This document shows positions 9,212 through 20,341 of a stretch of 64,000 bases of DNA, piece after piece. How positions within the stretch are numbered: position 1 is the stretch's first letter; each line of letters begins with the position of its first letter. A program made the translations under genes and the position numbers. The notes below the pieces were generated by a model. That model searched no databases. It was not told the DNA's origin and saw only the letters and a list, made by a program, of their open reading frames with translations. Source of the stretch: Allomyces arbusculus (taxonomy: Eukaryota; Blastocladiomycota; Blastocladiomycetes; Blastocladiales; Blastocladiaceae); the NCBI GenBank assembly GCA_027604705.1, contig JADHYV010000005.1, positions 1 to 64,000 of the forward strand. The letters run 5' to 3'.

Positions 9212-12200
9212 TCAGGATCTGTGCGCCTCCTCCGACCCATCGTCAATCTCCTCGGCCACATCATCATGGTGCACGGCACTCGTGTCCACGCCCTCGGCAC
9301 TCGCTCGCATCGCCTGCTGCGCGAGCCGTTCCTTGAATTGCGGATCGACTTGCGCGAGCGCGCCCGGGTCCAAGTAGTATGGGACGAGTTTCAGCGGGAC
9401 GGCCCCGAGCATCCGCACATAAATGTCGCGTGCCTGCGGCGCGAGCCCAGCCTGCAGGTAGGTCTCGACGAGGACCGCGTAGATGTCGCCGACGCGCACG
9501 CCGATCTATCAGGCAATAACGGGGGCGTGAGGTTGTGTACTCAATTGGGGGAGGGTGAGGAAGGTGAAGTACTTCGACATCCGGATCGTTGAGCAGCGCC
9601 GCACACTGCTGCAGCGTCTCCTCCACACTGGCGCGCGCGGCCGCGTCCTTGGCCTTGGCAAATTTGGTGATCAGGTCGATTTTGCGGTCGAGCAGCATCA
9701 ACCGCGCCTCCTTGTTGGGCAAGACCGACTTGGAAGTGCACTTGTACGCCTCCTTGAGCGCGCCGAGCGCCTACACCACGAGCAACGCGTCAGTACACTC
9801 CACCCTACCCGCATCCTCGCGAGCGTGGCACGTACCTTTTCGTAGCTCGAGTACTCGTCAATCTCGACCTGCGCACATGCCTCAAAGAAACTCGACAAGT
9901 GGTCAAACGCCTTGGCCTTGGTATAGAACGTGACGATATGCTTCAAAATCGTCGGCGTCGCGCGCCAGTCGCGCGTCTGCAGGAAATTCGCGGCGAGGAT
10001 ATAAATGTCCTTGATTTTCGCGCCCGAGACACCAGCAAAATAAATCACTTGGTCCACGTTCCCGGCCTTGATCAAGGCCTTGACCGCGCTCAACTTATCC
10101 CCAGCCTGCGTGTACTTCTTGCACGCGACCTCGTAGTTGCCCTGCGCCATGCACGCGTCGGCGATCGCAACCAGCGCATTCGCCGGCAAACCGGGCGGGA
10201 ACGCCGAGTCAATCCATTGCTCGGTCAGCTCAATCTTCTTGTCAAGACACAGCTGCAGCGCCGTCGCGTAGTCGCGCGCGAGCAGGTACAGATCCACGGC
10301 CTTTCGCGTCTGGTGGTGCAGGAGCAGGTACTCGGCGCATCGCTGCAGCGTGCGCGCATCGGCCGTCGCACCGCCTGTCCCATTGGCCGCGGTCGTAAGC
10401 GCCTCGACAATTACCATGATCAAATCAAACTTCTGCTCGTCAAACGCCAAGTCGAGCGCGCGCGCCGCGTCGCCCGCGCGCAGGTACAGTCGAATCGCGC
10501 GCTCCACCAACTGCGCCGCCGCCGCGGTCGCGGGCGCCGCCGACTTACTCCCGCGCCGAGTCGGACTCGTCGGCGTAGCAACCACCGGATTCTGCCGCAT
10601 TTCCTCGTGCCGGTGCTCAAAGAAGGCGGCCACATCGAGCATGATCGCGCGGGGCGCGCGCATCGCCAAGTGCATCAGGTCGTCGAGCAAGTCGTGCTGT
10701 TTCGCGAGCTGCACCGCATGCGACACGCACTGCGCGCGCGCGAACTGCGCGACCGCGTCCTTGAATTTCCCTTGTTTTTCGTAGTGCTGTGCGAGATGGT
10801 AGCTCGCAGCCGCGTCATTCGCGCGGTCGGCCAGATCCCGTGCGTCGCGCACTTTACCGAGCTCGCAGAGCACGCGGACCGCGGATAAAGTATCGCCGGC
10901 CTTGACATACAGCGCCTGCGCGTCGTCAGCGCGCCCCTGGGACTCGACGTACTGCGCGAGCCATTTGGTGTGCGCCAAACTCGCCGAGGAACGCAGGTAC
11001 GTCTCGAGCGCCGGCGGGTTCGGTAAGAGCAGTTTGGGCACGCGGTGCACGCCGTCCGACATGCCGTACTCACGCAATGCCGCGTCGTACTCGCCCACTT
11101 GCTCGCAATGCACGCCGTACTCGAAGTGCACGCGCGCGACCGAAATTCGGTCTTTTGTCTCGGCCACGTGCAGTGCCGCGTCCCACGCGCCCTGCGACTC
11201 ATGCAGCCGCGCCAGGAGGTCCCACCGCTCCTCCTTCGTATACAACTGCACGGCCTCGTCGACGAGACCCATATGCACGGCAAGGATCCCAAGTTTTTCG
11301 ACCCGGTCGGTCGCTTCGCGTACGAGTTTGGCCGCCATGGCGTTACCCGCAAGCCCAATGCACTTGATGGCTGCGGTCAGGTTGCCCGTCTTGATGCACA
11401 TGGTGCAGAGACTCGTCCAGATGGCCTTGGATTTGACGGGGACCACGCGGAAGGCCTCGTCAATGTTGCCGCAGACGAGCGCCGATTGGAATTCGATCAT
11501 GGCGAGCACGGTTTTCCGGTCGCTCAGGGCGTCGGTGCCGAGGTCGCGGAAGTCGCTGGCGAGGTCACGCTCGAGACCCGCACCACCACCGGAGGTGCCG
11601 GGTGCGGGTTCGGGGGCCAGGGTCACGTAGTACGGCAGGTGCACGGCGACGAGCCGGCCGCGGAGCGGCTGCGGGGTGTTGTGCGCGGTCACGGTCGACG
11701 CGTGGACGAAGTAGACCTGCGCAGCGTGCTGGTCCTCGCCGACTTGCGTTTCGGCAACGAGGAACCGCACGTCGGTCTGGTCCCAGGCGATTTCCGTGGG
11801 CTACGCGGTCGGCAAGGTGGTGGGTCAGTTTTCCTCCAACTCTGGCCCGTCAAGTCTGTGAAACGTACAATCAGCCCACCGCTCGGTCGCATCACGCACT
11901 GCCGCTCGACCGAGTACACGACGAGCGCGTCCGCGGCCCCCGTCTGCACGACCAGCGCGACCAAGTTCCCCGCCGCATTCGCTGCGACTTTCGCCACCCC
12001 GACCATATCTGGGACCAACTTGGCCAGGTTCGCGCCCGCTACTAGCAGCACCCCCTTGGCCACGTCCACGACCGACAAACTCCCGCTCTTCGTGACAACC
12101 GCCACGTACCCGCTCGTCGCGCGCGCGACAAACACCTCGTTCTCGCCGCCGCCCTCTGCGGCTCCCACGGCCAGCGCCAATTGCGACTTGCCCGAGAGCG

Positions 12201-14025
12201 CGCACAGGAGCACGTGCGTCGCCGTCACCTGCACGAGCGTCGCGTCGCCGACGACGGCCATGGCCATCGCCGCGTGCGAAAACTGCGCGACCATGGTTTT
12301 GTCGCGAAAGTTCCACACCTGCGCGGTGGTTCCATTCCACAGGACCAGGTGCGCCGGGCCGAGGGCCATCGCGTGGAACTTGATCGTGGGCGTGGAAATG
12401 GAGACGGCATTGCCGGGCTTGATCGAAGTGGCAGAACCGACGACGGGCATCGACGACACGGGGATCACGTCAACGGCGCTGAGCGAGGTCTGCAGGGCCA
12501 CGGCTTCGGTGGAAGTGGCGAGGGTTTCCGAGTGCTCGACGAGGAGCCGGAGCTGGCCTCGGCGGAGCGCGTAGAGCATGGGGAGAGCCGGGTGGAAGGC
12601 GACAGCGTCGATGCAGGCGCTGACGGACATTTTTGGCTGGATCTGGTTGACGGCGGGGGTGGAGGGTCAGGATACGTCGCGATCGGTGACTTGCAGGCGG
12701 GGGGGAGTAGGGGACGTACTTGCCACGTTCGCACCATGCGGCCCTCCTCGACGGACATGGTCATTTTACCGCTCCAGGTCACAATGTGGCCCGAGTCGGT
12801 TCCGGCTATGTGAGCGACGACACGTCGTGGTCATACGAGGTTCGAGAGAGCATCGCGGAAGGTCAATAAGATCGTACCGGCGAGGCGGTGCCGAGAAGAA
12901 TCGTACGAAATTGAATTGATGCGCGCATCCTCAGTGTCTACAGAGCGGCCCTGTCAAAAATCGTCGCAGTGCTCACGAACTGCTTCAAAGCGTACCTTCT
13001 AGTTCGAGTGACCCGCTATCCTCACCCAAGAAATCCACGATCCTGATCACTTGCCCTCCATTGCACACGGCCACGACCGTCGGCGCGACCCAGCATGCGG
13101 ACCACCGGCACTTCTGCTGCTGGTGCGCACCGACGCCAATCTTGACATGCTGCACGGTCGCAATCCGCAGATCCACTACCGTGAACAGTGACAGCTGACC
13201 ATTCTCGCACAGCGTCAACAGGTTCGGCCTCGGCGCGCCGGCAGCCCCACCGACATCCCCGCGACTGGTCGGCGGGAACATGACTTTGACGAGCGGCGAC
13301 GCCGTGACAGCGTAGAGCGGGTGCGCCACCGCCGCATCGGTCATGAGCATAATCTGCGACGTTGTGGCGAGCAAGAACTGCACGGGCGACGCGACATTCG
13401 CGCGAGCGCCTGCCTTGCTATCAGTGGGCTTGGCCGGTTCCACGGAATCGGGGGTGGTCGGGAACGGCGCGACGTGCAGGAACTCGCCATCGGTCACGCG
13501 GTAGTCGCAGACCTTGGTCAGTTTCCCGGACCCAGAGTCGACTTTCCACACGAGGACCAGGCCGTCAGAGTCAACGGTGACGAGACGCAGGTCCTTGCTG
13601 GCGGCCGGGGAGATCCAGGCGAGCCCGACGACGGCGGCCTTGTGCGGGGTCGTGTTGCCACGGCTCGATAATCCGGTATTGGAGGCGGCAGTGCCAAGGA
13701 GCGTGGTCCTGCCATCCATCCAGGTCACGAGACTGCCGTCGGTGAAGCCGGCGGCAAACGCGCGCCGGATCGGGTGCCATGCTGTTGGGACCGTGGCGGC
13801 CGTGGTTGTTGCCGTGGTTGTGCTGGTGCCATGGCGGTTTGCTGGGGACGAGGTGTCGGTGGGTGTTGTGGGTGCTGGATTCGGAATGGACGCGACTTGT
13901 TCGGCCGAGGAGGAGCAGACGGCCAAGGTCGTGGTTGTGGAGGTCAGGAGCAGCGGCAGGCGCGGGTGCCATTGCGCGGCGAGGATGCCCTCCTGCCGCA
14001 GATCACTGTCGAGCCAGCGCGGCAT
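9212..14025 (-). CDS. IFT140: Intraflagellar transport protein IFT140 (IFT-A)
   Basis: Core IFT-A subunit for retrograde transport in flagella. Exons: 14025-12996, 12937-12878, 12805-12720, 12642-11869, 11800-9836, 9770-9573 and 9505-9212, giving 1468 residues (human IFT140 has 1462). The acceptor of exon 4 could instead be six bases on, at 12636. Introns are 58-78 nt. The N-terminal half has WD40 propellers; HRLAAGTDSGHIVTW spans intron 2 and aligns with the human AAGTDRGRVAMW block. Exon 5 opens with EIAWDQTDVRFLVAET. TPR-like repeats fill the C-terminal half, including WTSLCTMCIKTGNLTAAIKC, KKYTQAGDKLSAVKALIKAG, NFLQTRDWRATPTILKHIV and SFFEACAQVEIDEYSSYEK. The acidic C-terminus resembles the human one. 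Its presence implies a flagellated life stage. It is head-to-head with NDUFB3. Confidence 0.95.
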
Positions 14026-14393
14026 CGTGTTGCAGCAAGTCGTTGAGCGGGCCGGTTGAGTAGATTGGTGGGTACTCAGTTGGCCGCCAGCACCACAGTC
14101 GATGAGCGAACGAAAGAACGGGTCGGGCTCGAAAAACAGAACATGGGATGGTGATCTGCAACTTCACACAAGCCAGCGTGACCGCGCTCTTGGCCAGCTC
14201 GTGGCAAAAATCCGTGCTCAACTCCTGCGCTGTCTCACCTGACCCACACACTTGTCATTTCATTTCCCAAATCTCCTCGCTTTCTGGATCGCTTCGTTGA
14301 CAACCTCTTCCAGCAACGACCACTTGCCGCCGCCGCGTCGCACCGCCGGCTCGCTTACAACTTGCTGCAACCGTTCGTTTACCAAGACCAAGA
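14026..14393. promoter_or_regulatory. Divergent promoter region
   Basis: 368 bp between the IFT140 (-) and NDUFB3 (+) starts. I looked for an RFX X-box, which controls ciliary genes in animals, and did not see a convincing one. No other feature was found. Confidence 0.4.
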
Positions 14394-14597
14394 ATGAAGC
14401 AGCCCTACCACGACCCGTGGGCGCGCCGCGAGGCCTGGCGCTACCACCCGATCTTCTCGCGCTCGGCCCAGCTGCGCGGCGCCTTCCCGGGCCTCGGCAT
14501 CGCCACCGCCGCGTTCGCGACCTACTGCGTCGTCGAGCACTTTTTCTTCAAGAAGGACGACCACCACGGTCACGGTCACGGCCACGGCGCACACTAA
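14394..14597 (+). CDS. Complex I subunit NDUFB3 (B12)
   Basis: A 67-residue single-pass accessory subunit of mitochondrial NADH:ubiquinone oxidoreductase. The signature DPWARREAWRYHPIFSRS, then RGAFPGLGIATAAFATY, matches the fungal B12 subunit; the human protein has DPWGRNEAWRY at the same place. The hydrophobic stretch GLGIATAAFATYCVVEHFF is the membrane helix. The C-terminus, HHGHGHGHGAH, is His/Gly-rich; in animals the His-rich segment is at the N-terminus of this subunit. The ORF is complete and short, as usual for the family. Confidence 0.9.
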   Translation: MKQPYHDPWARREAWRYHPIFSRSAQLRGAFPGLGIATAAFATYCVVEHFFFKKDDHHGHGHGHGAH

Positions 14598-15069
14598 GTT
14601 CGTCACGGTGGTGGTGTCAATACGCCTGAGCAACAGTAAGTTGCATACGATGGTGGCCCCCGCCTCGTGCGCCTATTGGGTGGACAGGGACAGGGAGAGG
14701 GTAAACGATCGAAATGGGCGCTAACGCTCGCTCCTTCCGCTCTTCCAGACTCGTTGACGCTCGTGCTTGGCGTGGGCATGCTCGACTTGCTCGAGCGGGA
14801 TCGGCGCCTCGCTTCGCCCGGCTCGTTGTCGAATCTCCCGTTTGCCTGTCAGATTTTTTTCCTCGCGGAGTCCTTGTCGTTCGCGCCGTCGTTTCCCGTT
14901 CCGCTCGTTCCCGCTCCGTTATATATTGATCGAGACATGGATTTTTGCTGGAATGTGGATTTGCCCGTCAACGACCACCTACGCGCGCGTCTAAAATCTG
15001 GACGCTCTCTCGTCCCAAAACCAAGCTATTTACATGGTGAAGCCCACTCACCGCGACGTGGGACCTCAC
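14598..15069. other. Convergent 3' intergenic, nothing recognised
   Basis: 472 bp between the stop codons of NDUFB3 (+) and the Ste11-like kinase (-). T-rich stretches near 14850-14950 (GATTTTTTTCC, TATATATTGATC) fit 3' UTR or polyadenylation sequence. No ORF here resembles a known protein. Confidence 0.45.
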
Positions 15070-18000
15070 TCACACCTCCTCTTCGAGCGACGCAATGAAG
15101 CCGGGATAGTCCGGATACGGCTCAGCGTGCGCGACAAACGGCAGCTGCAACAAGTCAAGTGCCGTGGGGCGCGCGTCGGGATCACTATACGTTGCGCGAA
15201 GAACGGGTCAGTTTATCGTCCCTTCTCCGCAAATTCCGAGCCACGACGTACATATCGAAACACCGTTCGCAAAACTCGGCCGCGTCCGGATCACACCAGT
15301 CCGGCACTTTCGGCCGGTGCGCGGACCCGATCTGGTACATTGCAGCGATCGGATCGAGCCCCATCCACGGCCGCGAGCCCGTCACCTAAGAATCATTGCA
15401 AAGTGAGACGCGATCGCCACGTTGTGGGAGAAGAGCGGTCCAACGCACCATTTCGAGCGCCATGCACCCGCAAGCCCAGACATCCACTTTCGCGCTGTAC
15501 CCTTTCGCGCGGACCAATTCCGGCGCCATCCAATAGACCGTGCCCTGCATACTAAACTGCGACCAGGCCGCGTAGGGGTCGACGGGTGACGAACCCGCCG
15601 ACTCGGGCGAGTGCGCTGCTGCGTCCGGGATCCGTTTCGACAGCCCAAAATCCGAAATCTTGACAATCCCGTCGTTATCCAACAACACATTCGCAGGCTT
15701 CAAGTCGCGGTGGATCACGGAACACGCATGCAGGTACTCGACCCCCCTTACGATCTGCCGCATGAAATCCGCCGCCAGCGCGGTGGGCAGTGGCCCGCGC
15801 ACGGTCGCGAGCAACGACGCGACCGACCCGCCAGGCACGTACTCGAGAAACACGTTCAGCGTCGTGCCCACCCTCTCGTACCCGAGAAACCGCACGATGT
15901 TCGGGTGCCGCAAATCGCGCAGAAGCGTGATCTCGCGCTCGAGCGCCTCGAACATGGCGGCCACTTTCGACTGCGACCCGGCGGTCGCGTGGCCCGCGCG
16001 CGTGACCGCCACGGGCATTTCCACTTGTTTCACGGCCATCATCGCTGACGACGCTGTCGCAAATCCGAGATAGACGCGCCCGAAAGAGCCCATCCCGATC
16101 AGTTCCCCCTTGATCCAGTCGATCCGCTCGCCGGACCGCTCATGCCACTCGGCGTCATGGAAGTCGACGACAGGTTTACGCACTGGCGGCAACGGGCGCG
16201 CCCACGGGGTGACGTGCGCAGGCGGAGCCACGTACTCGGCCAATGCGGCACTCGGGCGCGCGGGCCGGTCCCCGCCGCCGCGGCGCGCGGACATGAGTGC
16301 GGTCATCGACAGCGACCGGCGGCGCGCCGCGACGGGCGCCGGTTGCTCGACGTCGTCCCAGGACGGCGGCGGCGTCGGCTGCACCGCCGCGGCCACGGGC
16401 CAGTCGGCGCGCGTCGTGCGCCCGAGCACCGGCTCTGACCGCTGCCCATGCAGCGCCGGGCGCTGCGTCGGGTCGGACTCGGCGCGCGGCCTTGCCGACA
16501 ACCCGGTGTCCATCTGCGTGCGCGGCGGGTACGCCGCCGCACGTTCCGGACTCGCGCGCCCGCCACCATACGCCGCCGCCGGCGGTGGGGTCGGCGTCAC
16601 CGGCCGCGTCCCCGGCGCGCTCGCGTCGAGCGACGACGTCGAGAAGAAACTCTCTGTCGAGAGCCGGCGACGTAAAAGCTGGCGCACCGCATCCTCGCTC
16701 CCGCCGTCGAGCACCGTATCGTCATCCTCGGCAGCAACGGGCAGCCGCATCTGCGCATTATTTGGGAAAAACGGGTTATTGCTCGACGCGAGACTCTCGC
16801 GCACGCGGCGGTGCGCCGTTGGGAAGTACCGCTCCAGGTTCACGGCAATATCCTCGGCGCGCGGACGGACGAGGATCGAGTCTCGCGCGGACGGCCGGCG
16901 GCCGCGCGGTGCTGGCGAGTCGGCGACAGGTGGAGGCGGTGGGGCGGGCGGGTACTCCCCCGCGGGCGCGATCCACGGCGCCGAGGTCGGCACGCGCTGC
17001 TGCCGCATCAACGACCCGGGCGACTGCGACCGCGGCGGCGCCTGGATCATGCGCGGCACCGGTGGCGGGACTTCTGCTGCTGTCTCCACAGCGGTGGCGG
17101 AGCGCGGGAGCGACATGGACCGTACGGGCGCCGAGTCGCCGACACTGCGCGGCTGGCGGTACGCGCGCGGGACGCCACCAGGGGACGGCGGGCGGGCGGG
17201 CGTCCCCAAACGCTGCTGCATCATGGGCGGCGGACTGCGCCGTGCGGGCGATTCGGGCGCCGCGGACGGATTCGGCGAGACGCCGCGGAGATGGTCCATG
17301 GACCGGAACCGGTGCGGGCTCGGCGACTGTTGCCGCCGCGGGATCGAGTCGGTCGGCGCAGCATGGTACCCGAGGCTTTCCTTGCGCGGCAGGATCGTCG
17401 ATTTGGTTGACGGCAAACTGCGCTGGCTCGCGTGCAAGGACGTCGGGCTTGAACCCGTGTTTCCACCGGCCGCGGCGGGCGCATGGTGGGCGGGATCGTC
17501 GTGCTCGAGACTGCGTCCGGAGCGCGCCGACCGGCCGCTACGCACGCTGCCAGCGCGGTCGTCTGACGGTCGTGGGGACGCGTACAGCGCGCGAGCGGGC
17601 GACCGTGCGCGCGGAGACGCCGTGTCAAAGTACCCCCTTGGCGCGCGCGATGCCGGCCAGTCCTGCGATGGCAACGGCGGCGTGTACGGCGGCGTATGCG
17701 GCGCGTGCGAGATGGCCGCGCCGTAGTGCGCCAATGGGGACGGTGGGTCGACGGGGCTCGTGGCGACGGGGAAGTAGGACGGCGTCGAGGGTGGGGCCGA
17801 GACGGACAGGTAGGCGAGCGTCTCGTGCGTAGTGCCCGCGCTACGGATGGCGGGCGCGTCGGTGCTTGGCCGGGTGGTCGTGGAAATGGGGGCCGGCCTC
17901 GCGGTCGTGCGCCACTTGTGGTACTCGGCCTGGAGCTTGGTGAGCAGGTTGAGCATGCGCAACTCTTCCTTGTGCGACTTGATGGGGAACCGGGTGCGGA

Positions 18001-18206
18001 GTTCCTCCTCGTCCATGCGCAGCAGCTGGTCGCCGGTGATGGCGTGGTCTATTGATTGCGTTGCATTCAGAAGAGGTGTCCTTGGAGCCGCTCCAGCTCG
18101 CGGCGGCAGAGAACAACGTACGCGAGAAGAGCGGGCGGTACGACGGCAAGTCGCACATGGCGAGCCACTTGTCGACTTGCCGCGCGGGCCAGGCGGAAAC
18201 GTTCAT
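15070..18206 (-). CDS. Ste11-type MAP kinase kinase kinase (SAM + kinase)
   Basis: A MAPKKK of the Ste11/Byr2/Bck1 class acting at the top of a MAP kinase cascade. Exons: 18206-18122, 18048-15449, 15385-15252 and 15184-15070, giving 977 residues. Intron 1 splits an N-terminal SAM domain: residues 5-28 (WPARQVDKWLAMCDLPSYRP) join ITGDQLLRMDEEELRTRFPI. Residues 80-660 are Pro/Ser/Arg-rich and probably disordered. I see no clear Ras-association domain. The kinase domain runs from about 672: glycine loop GELIGMGSFGRVYLG, AVKQVEM lysine, VIHRDLKPANVLLD, ISDFGLSK and GTVYWMAPELV. It is completed by VTGSRPWMG and DPDARPTALDLLQLPF on exons 3 and 4. Substrates and pathway (mating, osmotic or cell wall) cannot be told from sequence. 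Confidence 0.92.
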
Positions 18207-19053
18207 GGTGGCGGTCGAGCAGCGGCAGCGGCGGCCGGCAGATTCGTTGGACAGAGTGTCAAAGTCGCTGCTGATTTCAGCGCAGAGGACGCCTCGCCAG
18301 CTTGACCCGGCGGTGCGGAAGAGGTGGGCTGGCGGGTGCAGGGGGCGGCGGCGCGTGGAGGTTGGTCGAGCAGTGCTGGTGGCGCTGACACGCAAAGTGA
18401 TGGCCGAAGTGACGAGGACGGCCAGGTCGAAGACACGGCGGCGTCCACCAGCGTCGGTTTGCAGAACGCACACCCTGCGGGAGCACAAGCTGGAGAGAAC
18501 AGATGGTGACGGGCGTTTGCCTCGGGGACCGTGCTGATCGTTGGAGGCGACGTGTGATGGGTTGCACAAGTCGCTGGATAGCATCGAGGCAAACCGGTCC
18601 GGCCGAGCACGGCGACGGGTCTGCGCGCGCCAACAGCACGAACAATATCCGCTGCGCGCGTATCGTGGCAATGCGGCCCGACTGGTGGAGCGCCACGAAA
18701 TATTGGCCGAAAAGGAACGGCTGCCGGGCGGGCTGGAGTCTTGTTTTGGCCGGCATTGCGTGCGCAGCGCGCGCCCACGCACGAGCGAGAGCCCCCCAGC
18801 GGTGCGCTCGATTGCAATGCGGGGAGTCGTGCGAGCGCGGGCGACGCGACCGGCGGAGTGGGTTCATTTGGCGGTCATGGTTGCGTTCGACGCGGTCGCG
18901 TGCCGGTTGCGCCTCAGCGTGGCTGGGGGGCCAACGAGCCACGGCGAGGCGGCCTGCCCGCCGTGATCTTGGTTGATCCTCTCCTGCCTCCCCCGCTGCG
19001 AGTCTCCTGCTCCGACTCCAAGCGATCCGCGAAAAACCTGCAAGGCCTCCACG
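18207..19053. promoter_or_regulatory. Divergent promoter region
   Basis: 847 bp between the divergent kinase (-) and DUF952 gene (+) starts. Long open frames occur on both strands, but their Arg/Ala-rich content looks like a by-product of high GC. No repeat, tRNA or family match was seen. Confidence 0.4.
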
Positions 19054-19611
19054 ATGACCGACGCTGTCACGACGCGCGCCGCCTACCCGCGCTACACGTG
19101 CCACTTGCTGCCGCGCGACGCCGTCCCGGCTGGCGTACCCGCCACCGACGGAGCATCCGCGTCCACACTTCCGCCGTTTGAACCCGCCAGTGTCGCGATC
19201 GAGGGCTTCATCCACGCGTCGTCGCCGAGTGAGACGCTGCCCACGGCAAACCGGTGGGTGCGCGACGTGCCCGCCGACGCGCTGCGCGTCTTGATCATTG
19301 ACACGCACCACGACTCGCTCGGTGGCGTCTACTACGCGCAGGAGTTGGGCGGGGCGCGCAAGTTGGTTCGCGCTGGCACGGCAGGTGCGCCTGCCGTCGT
19401 GTGGGAGCCTGGCGTGCCGCCTGCCAAGAACGCGGGCGTGGCGCGCGCTCAGGCGCAAGGCGCCAAGACACCCAAGGAGGTGCTGTTCCCGCACGTCTAC
19501 GGCGCGCTCCCCGCTGCGGCGATTGCGGCCGTGCTGGAGGTGGAGCACAGCGGCGATGAGACCGCGCCGTGGACGCGCGTGGTGGGTCTTGACGCGTACG
19601 CCACGGCGTGA
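19054..19611 (+). CDS. DUF952 domain protein
   Basis: 185 residues from the ATG at 19054 (MTDAVTTRAAYPRYTCHLLP). An upstream in-frame ATG at 18973 would add 27 low-quality residues. The conserved pieces fit DUF952: an N-terminal Y-T-C-H-L-L strand, EGFIHASSPSETLPTANRW, LRVLIIDTHH and FPHVYGALP near the C-terminus. DUF952 proteins are small, mostly bacterial and scattered through fungi and plants; no reaction is established. The EGFIH and FPH-YG histidines are the usual invariant residues and are present. Confidence 0.8.
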   Translation: MTDAVTTRAAYPRYTCHLLPRDAVPAGVPATDGASASTLPPFEPASVAIEGFIHASSPSETLPTANRWVRDVPADALRVLIIDTHHDSLGGVYYAQELGGARKLVRAGTAGAPAVVWEPGVPPAKNAGVARAQAQGAKTPKEVLFPHVYGALPAAAIAAVLEVEHSGDETAPWTRVVGLDAYATA

Positions 19612-20341
19612 AGCAGGTGGGAAATACAGATCAGTTGCACGATCAATCGCGCTGGTGTCGTCGCTGCGTGCCTTGCAGGGCACTTCGGCTCGTCGACGGC
19701 GGGCCCGAAAGCCGGCGGGAGCCGTCGAGTCCGACTGAGTCGAGGTGGGGTGTGTCGTGCCGCCGCTTCGAGTCAGATGGTCACGTGGAAGGCTGCCAGC
19801 CGCCTCGTCGTTTCGCGTTGCCGTTGGTTTGGTCACCTCCTTTGCGAACACCACTCTGCACTCCACTCCACGCTGCACCACCACCACCACCACCGCCGCC
19901 AGCGAGACCCGTCCGTCCAGCCCGACGCCGACCGCCCACCGAGACCGACCTCACCGCCGCCGCCGCCGCCGCCCTCCTCGCCTGCCCCCACCCCGCATCG
20001 AGCTCCGCCGCCCGCCCGCACCGTCTGCCCCGATCCGCCGACCCGCCCGCCCCGCCCAACTGCCCGCATTGTACGCTGCCGCACCATGCCAGCTCGCGCC
20101 CACGATGCCGACCCTGCACGGGACTGACCACGATGCTATCTGCCCTGGCCCACCAAACGATGCGCCAACGCACCATGTCTTCGTCACTCGCCGCAATGGA
20201 ACCAACGCGGCCATCGCTTCCAGCCGCCGCTTCTGCCGCCGACTGCCAACGCACCCATCCCACTCAACGCCGAACGCTGCCTGCACCCACGCACGCACCA
20301 ACCCCCCTACCACCACCAACCACCCCACCCCCACAACAACA
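19612..20341. promoter_or_regulatory. Mub1 upstream region
   Basis: 730 bp between the DUF952 stop and the Mub1-like ATG. From about 19860 it is strongly C-rich with CCACCA and CCGCC runs and no ATG in the Mub1 frame that looks coding, consistent with a long 5' leader. The frame is open upstream, so a longer N-terminus is possible but unlikely. Confidence 0.4.

Noticed and set aside
12938-12960. IFT140 exon 2 beginning at the GACAG acceptor near 12950
   Set aside because: Its phase does not match the end of exon 1. The CTGTAG acceptor at 12938 does, and gives family-like sequence.
16110-17726. 538-codon + strand ORF
   Set aside because: It is antisense to the disordered part of the Ste11-type kinase, which has SAM and kinase domains at both ends. 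The antisense product is compositionally biased and family-free.
18277-19893. 538-codon - strand ORF
   Set aside because: It overlaps the DUF952 gene in antisense and an intergenic region, with Arg-rich noise-like sequence.
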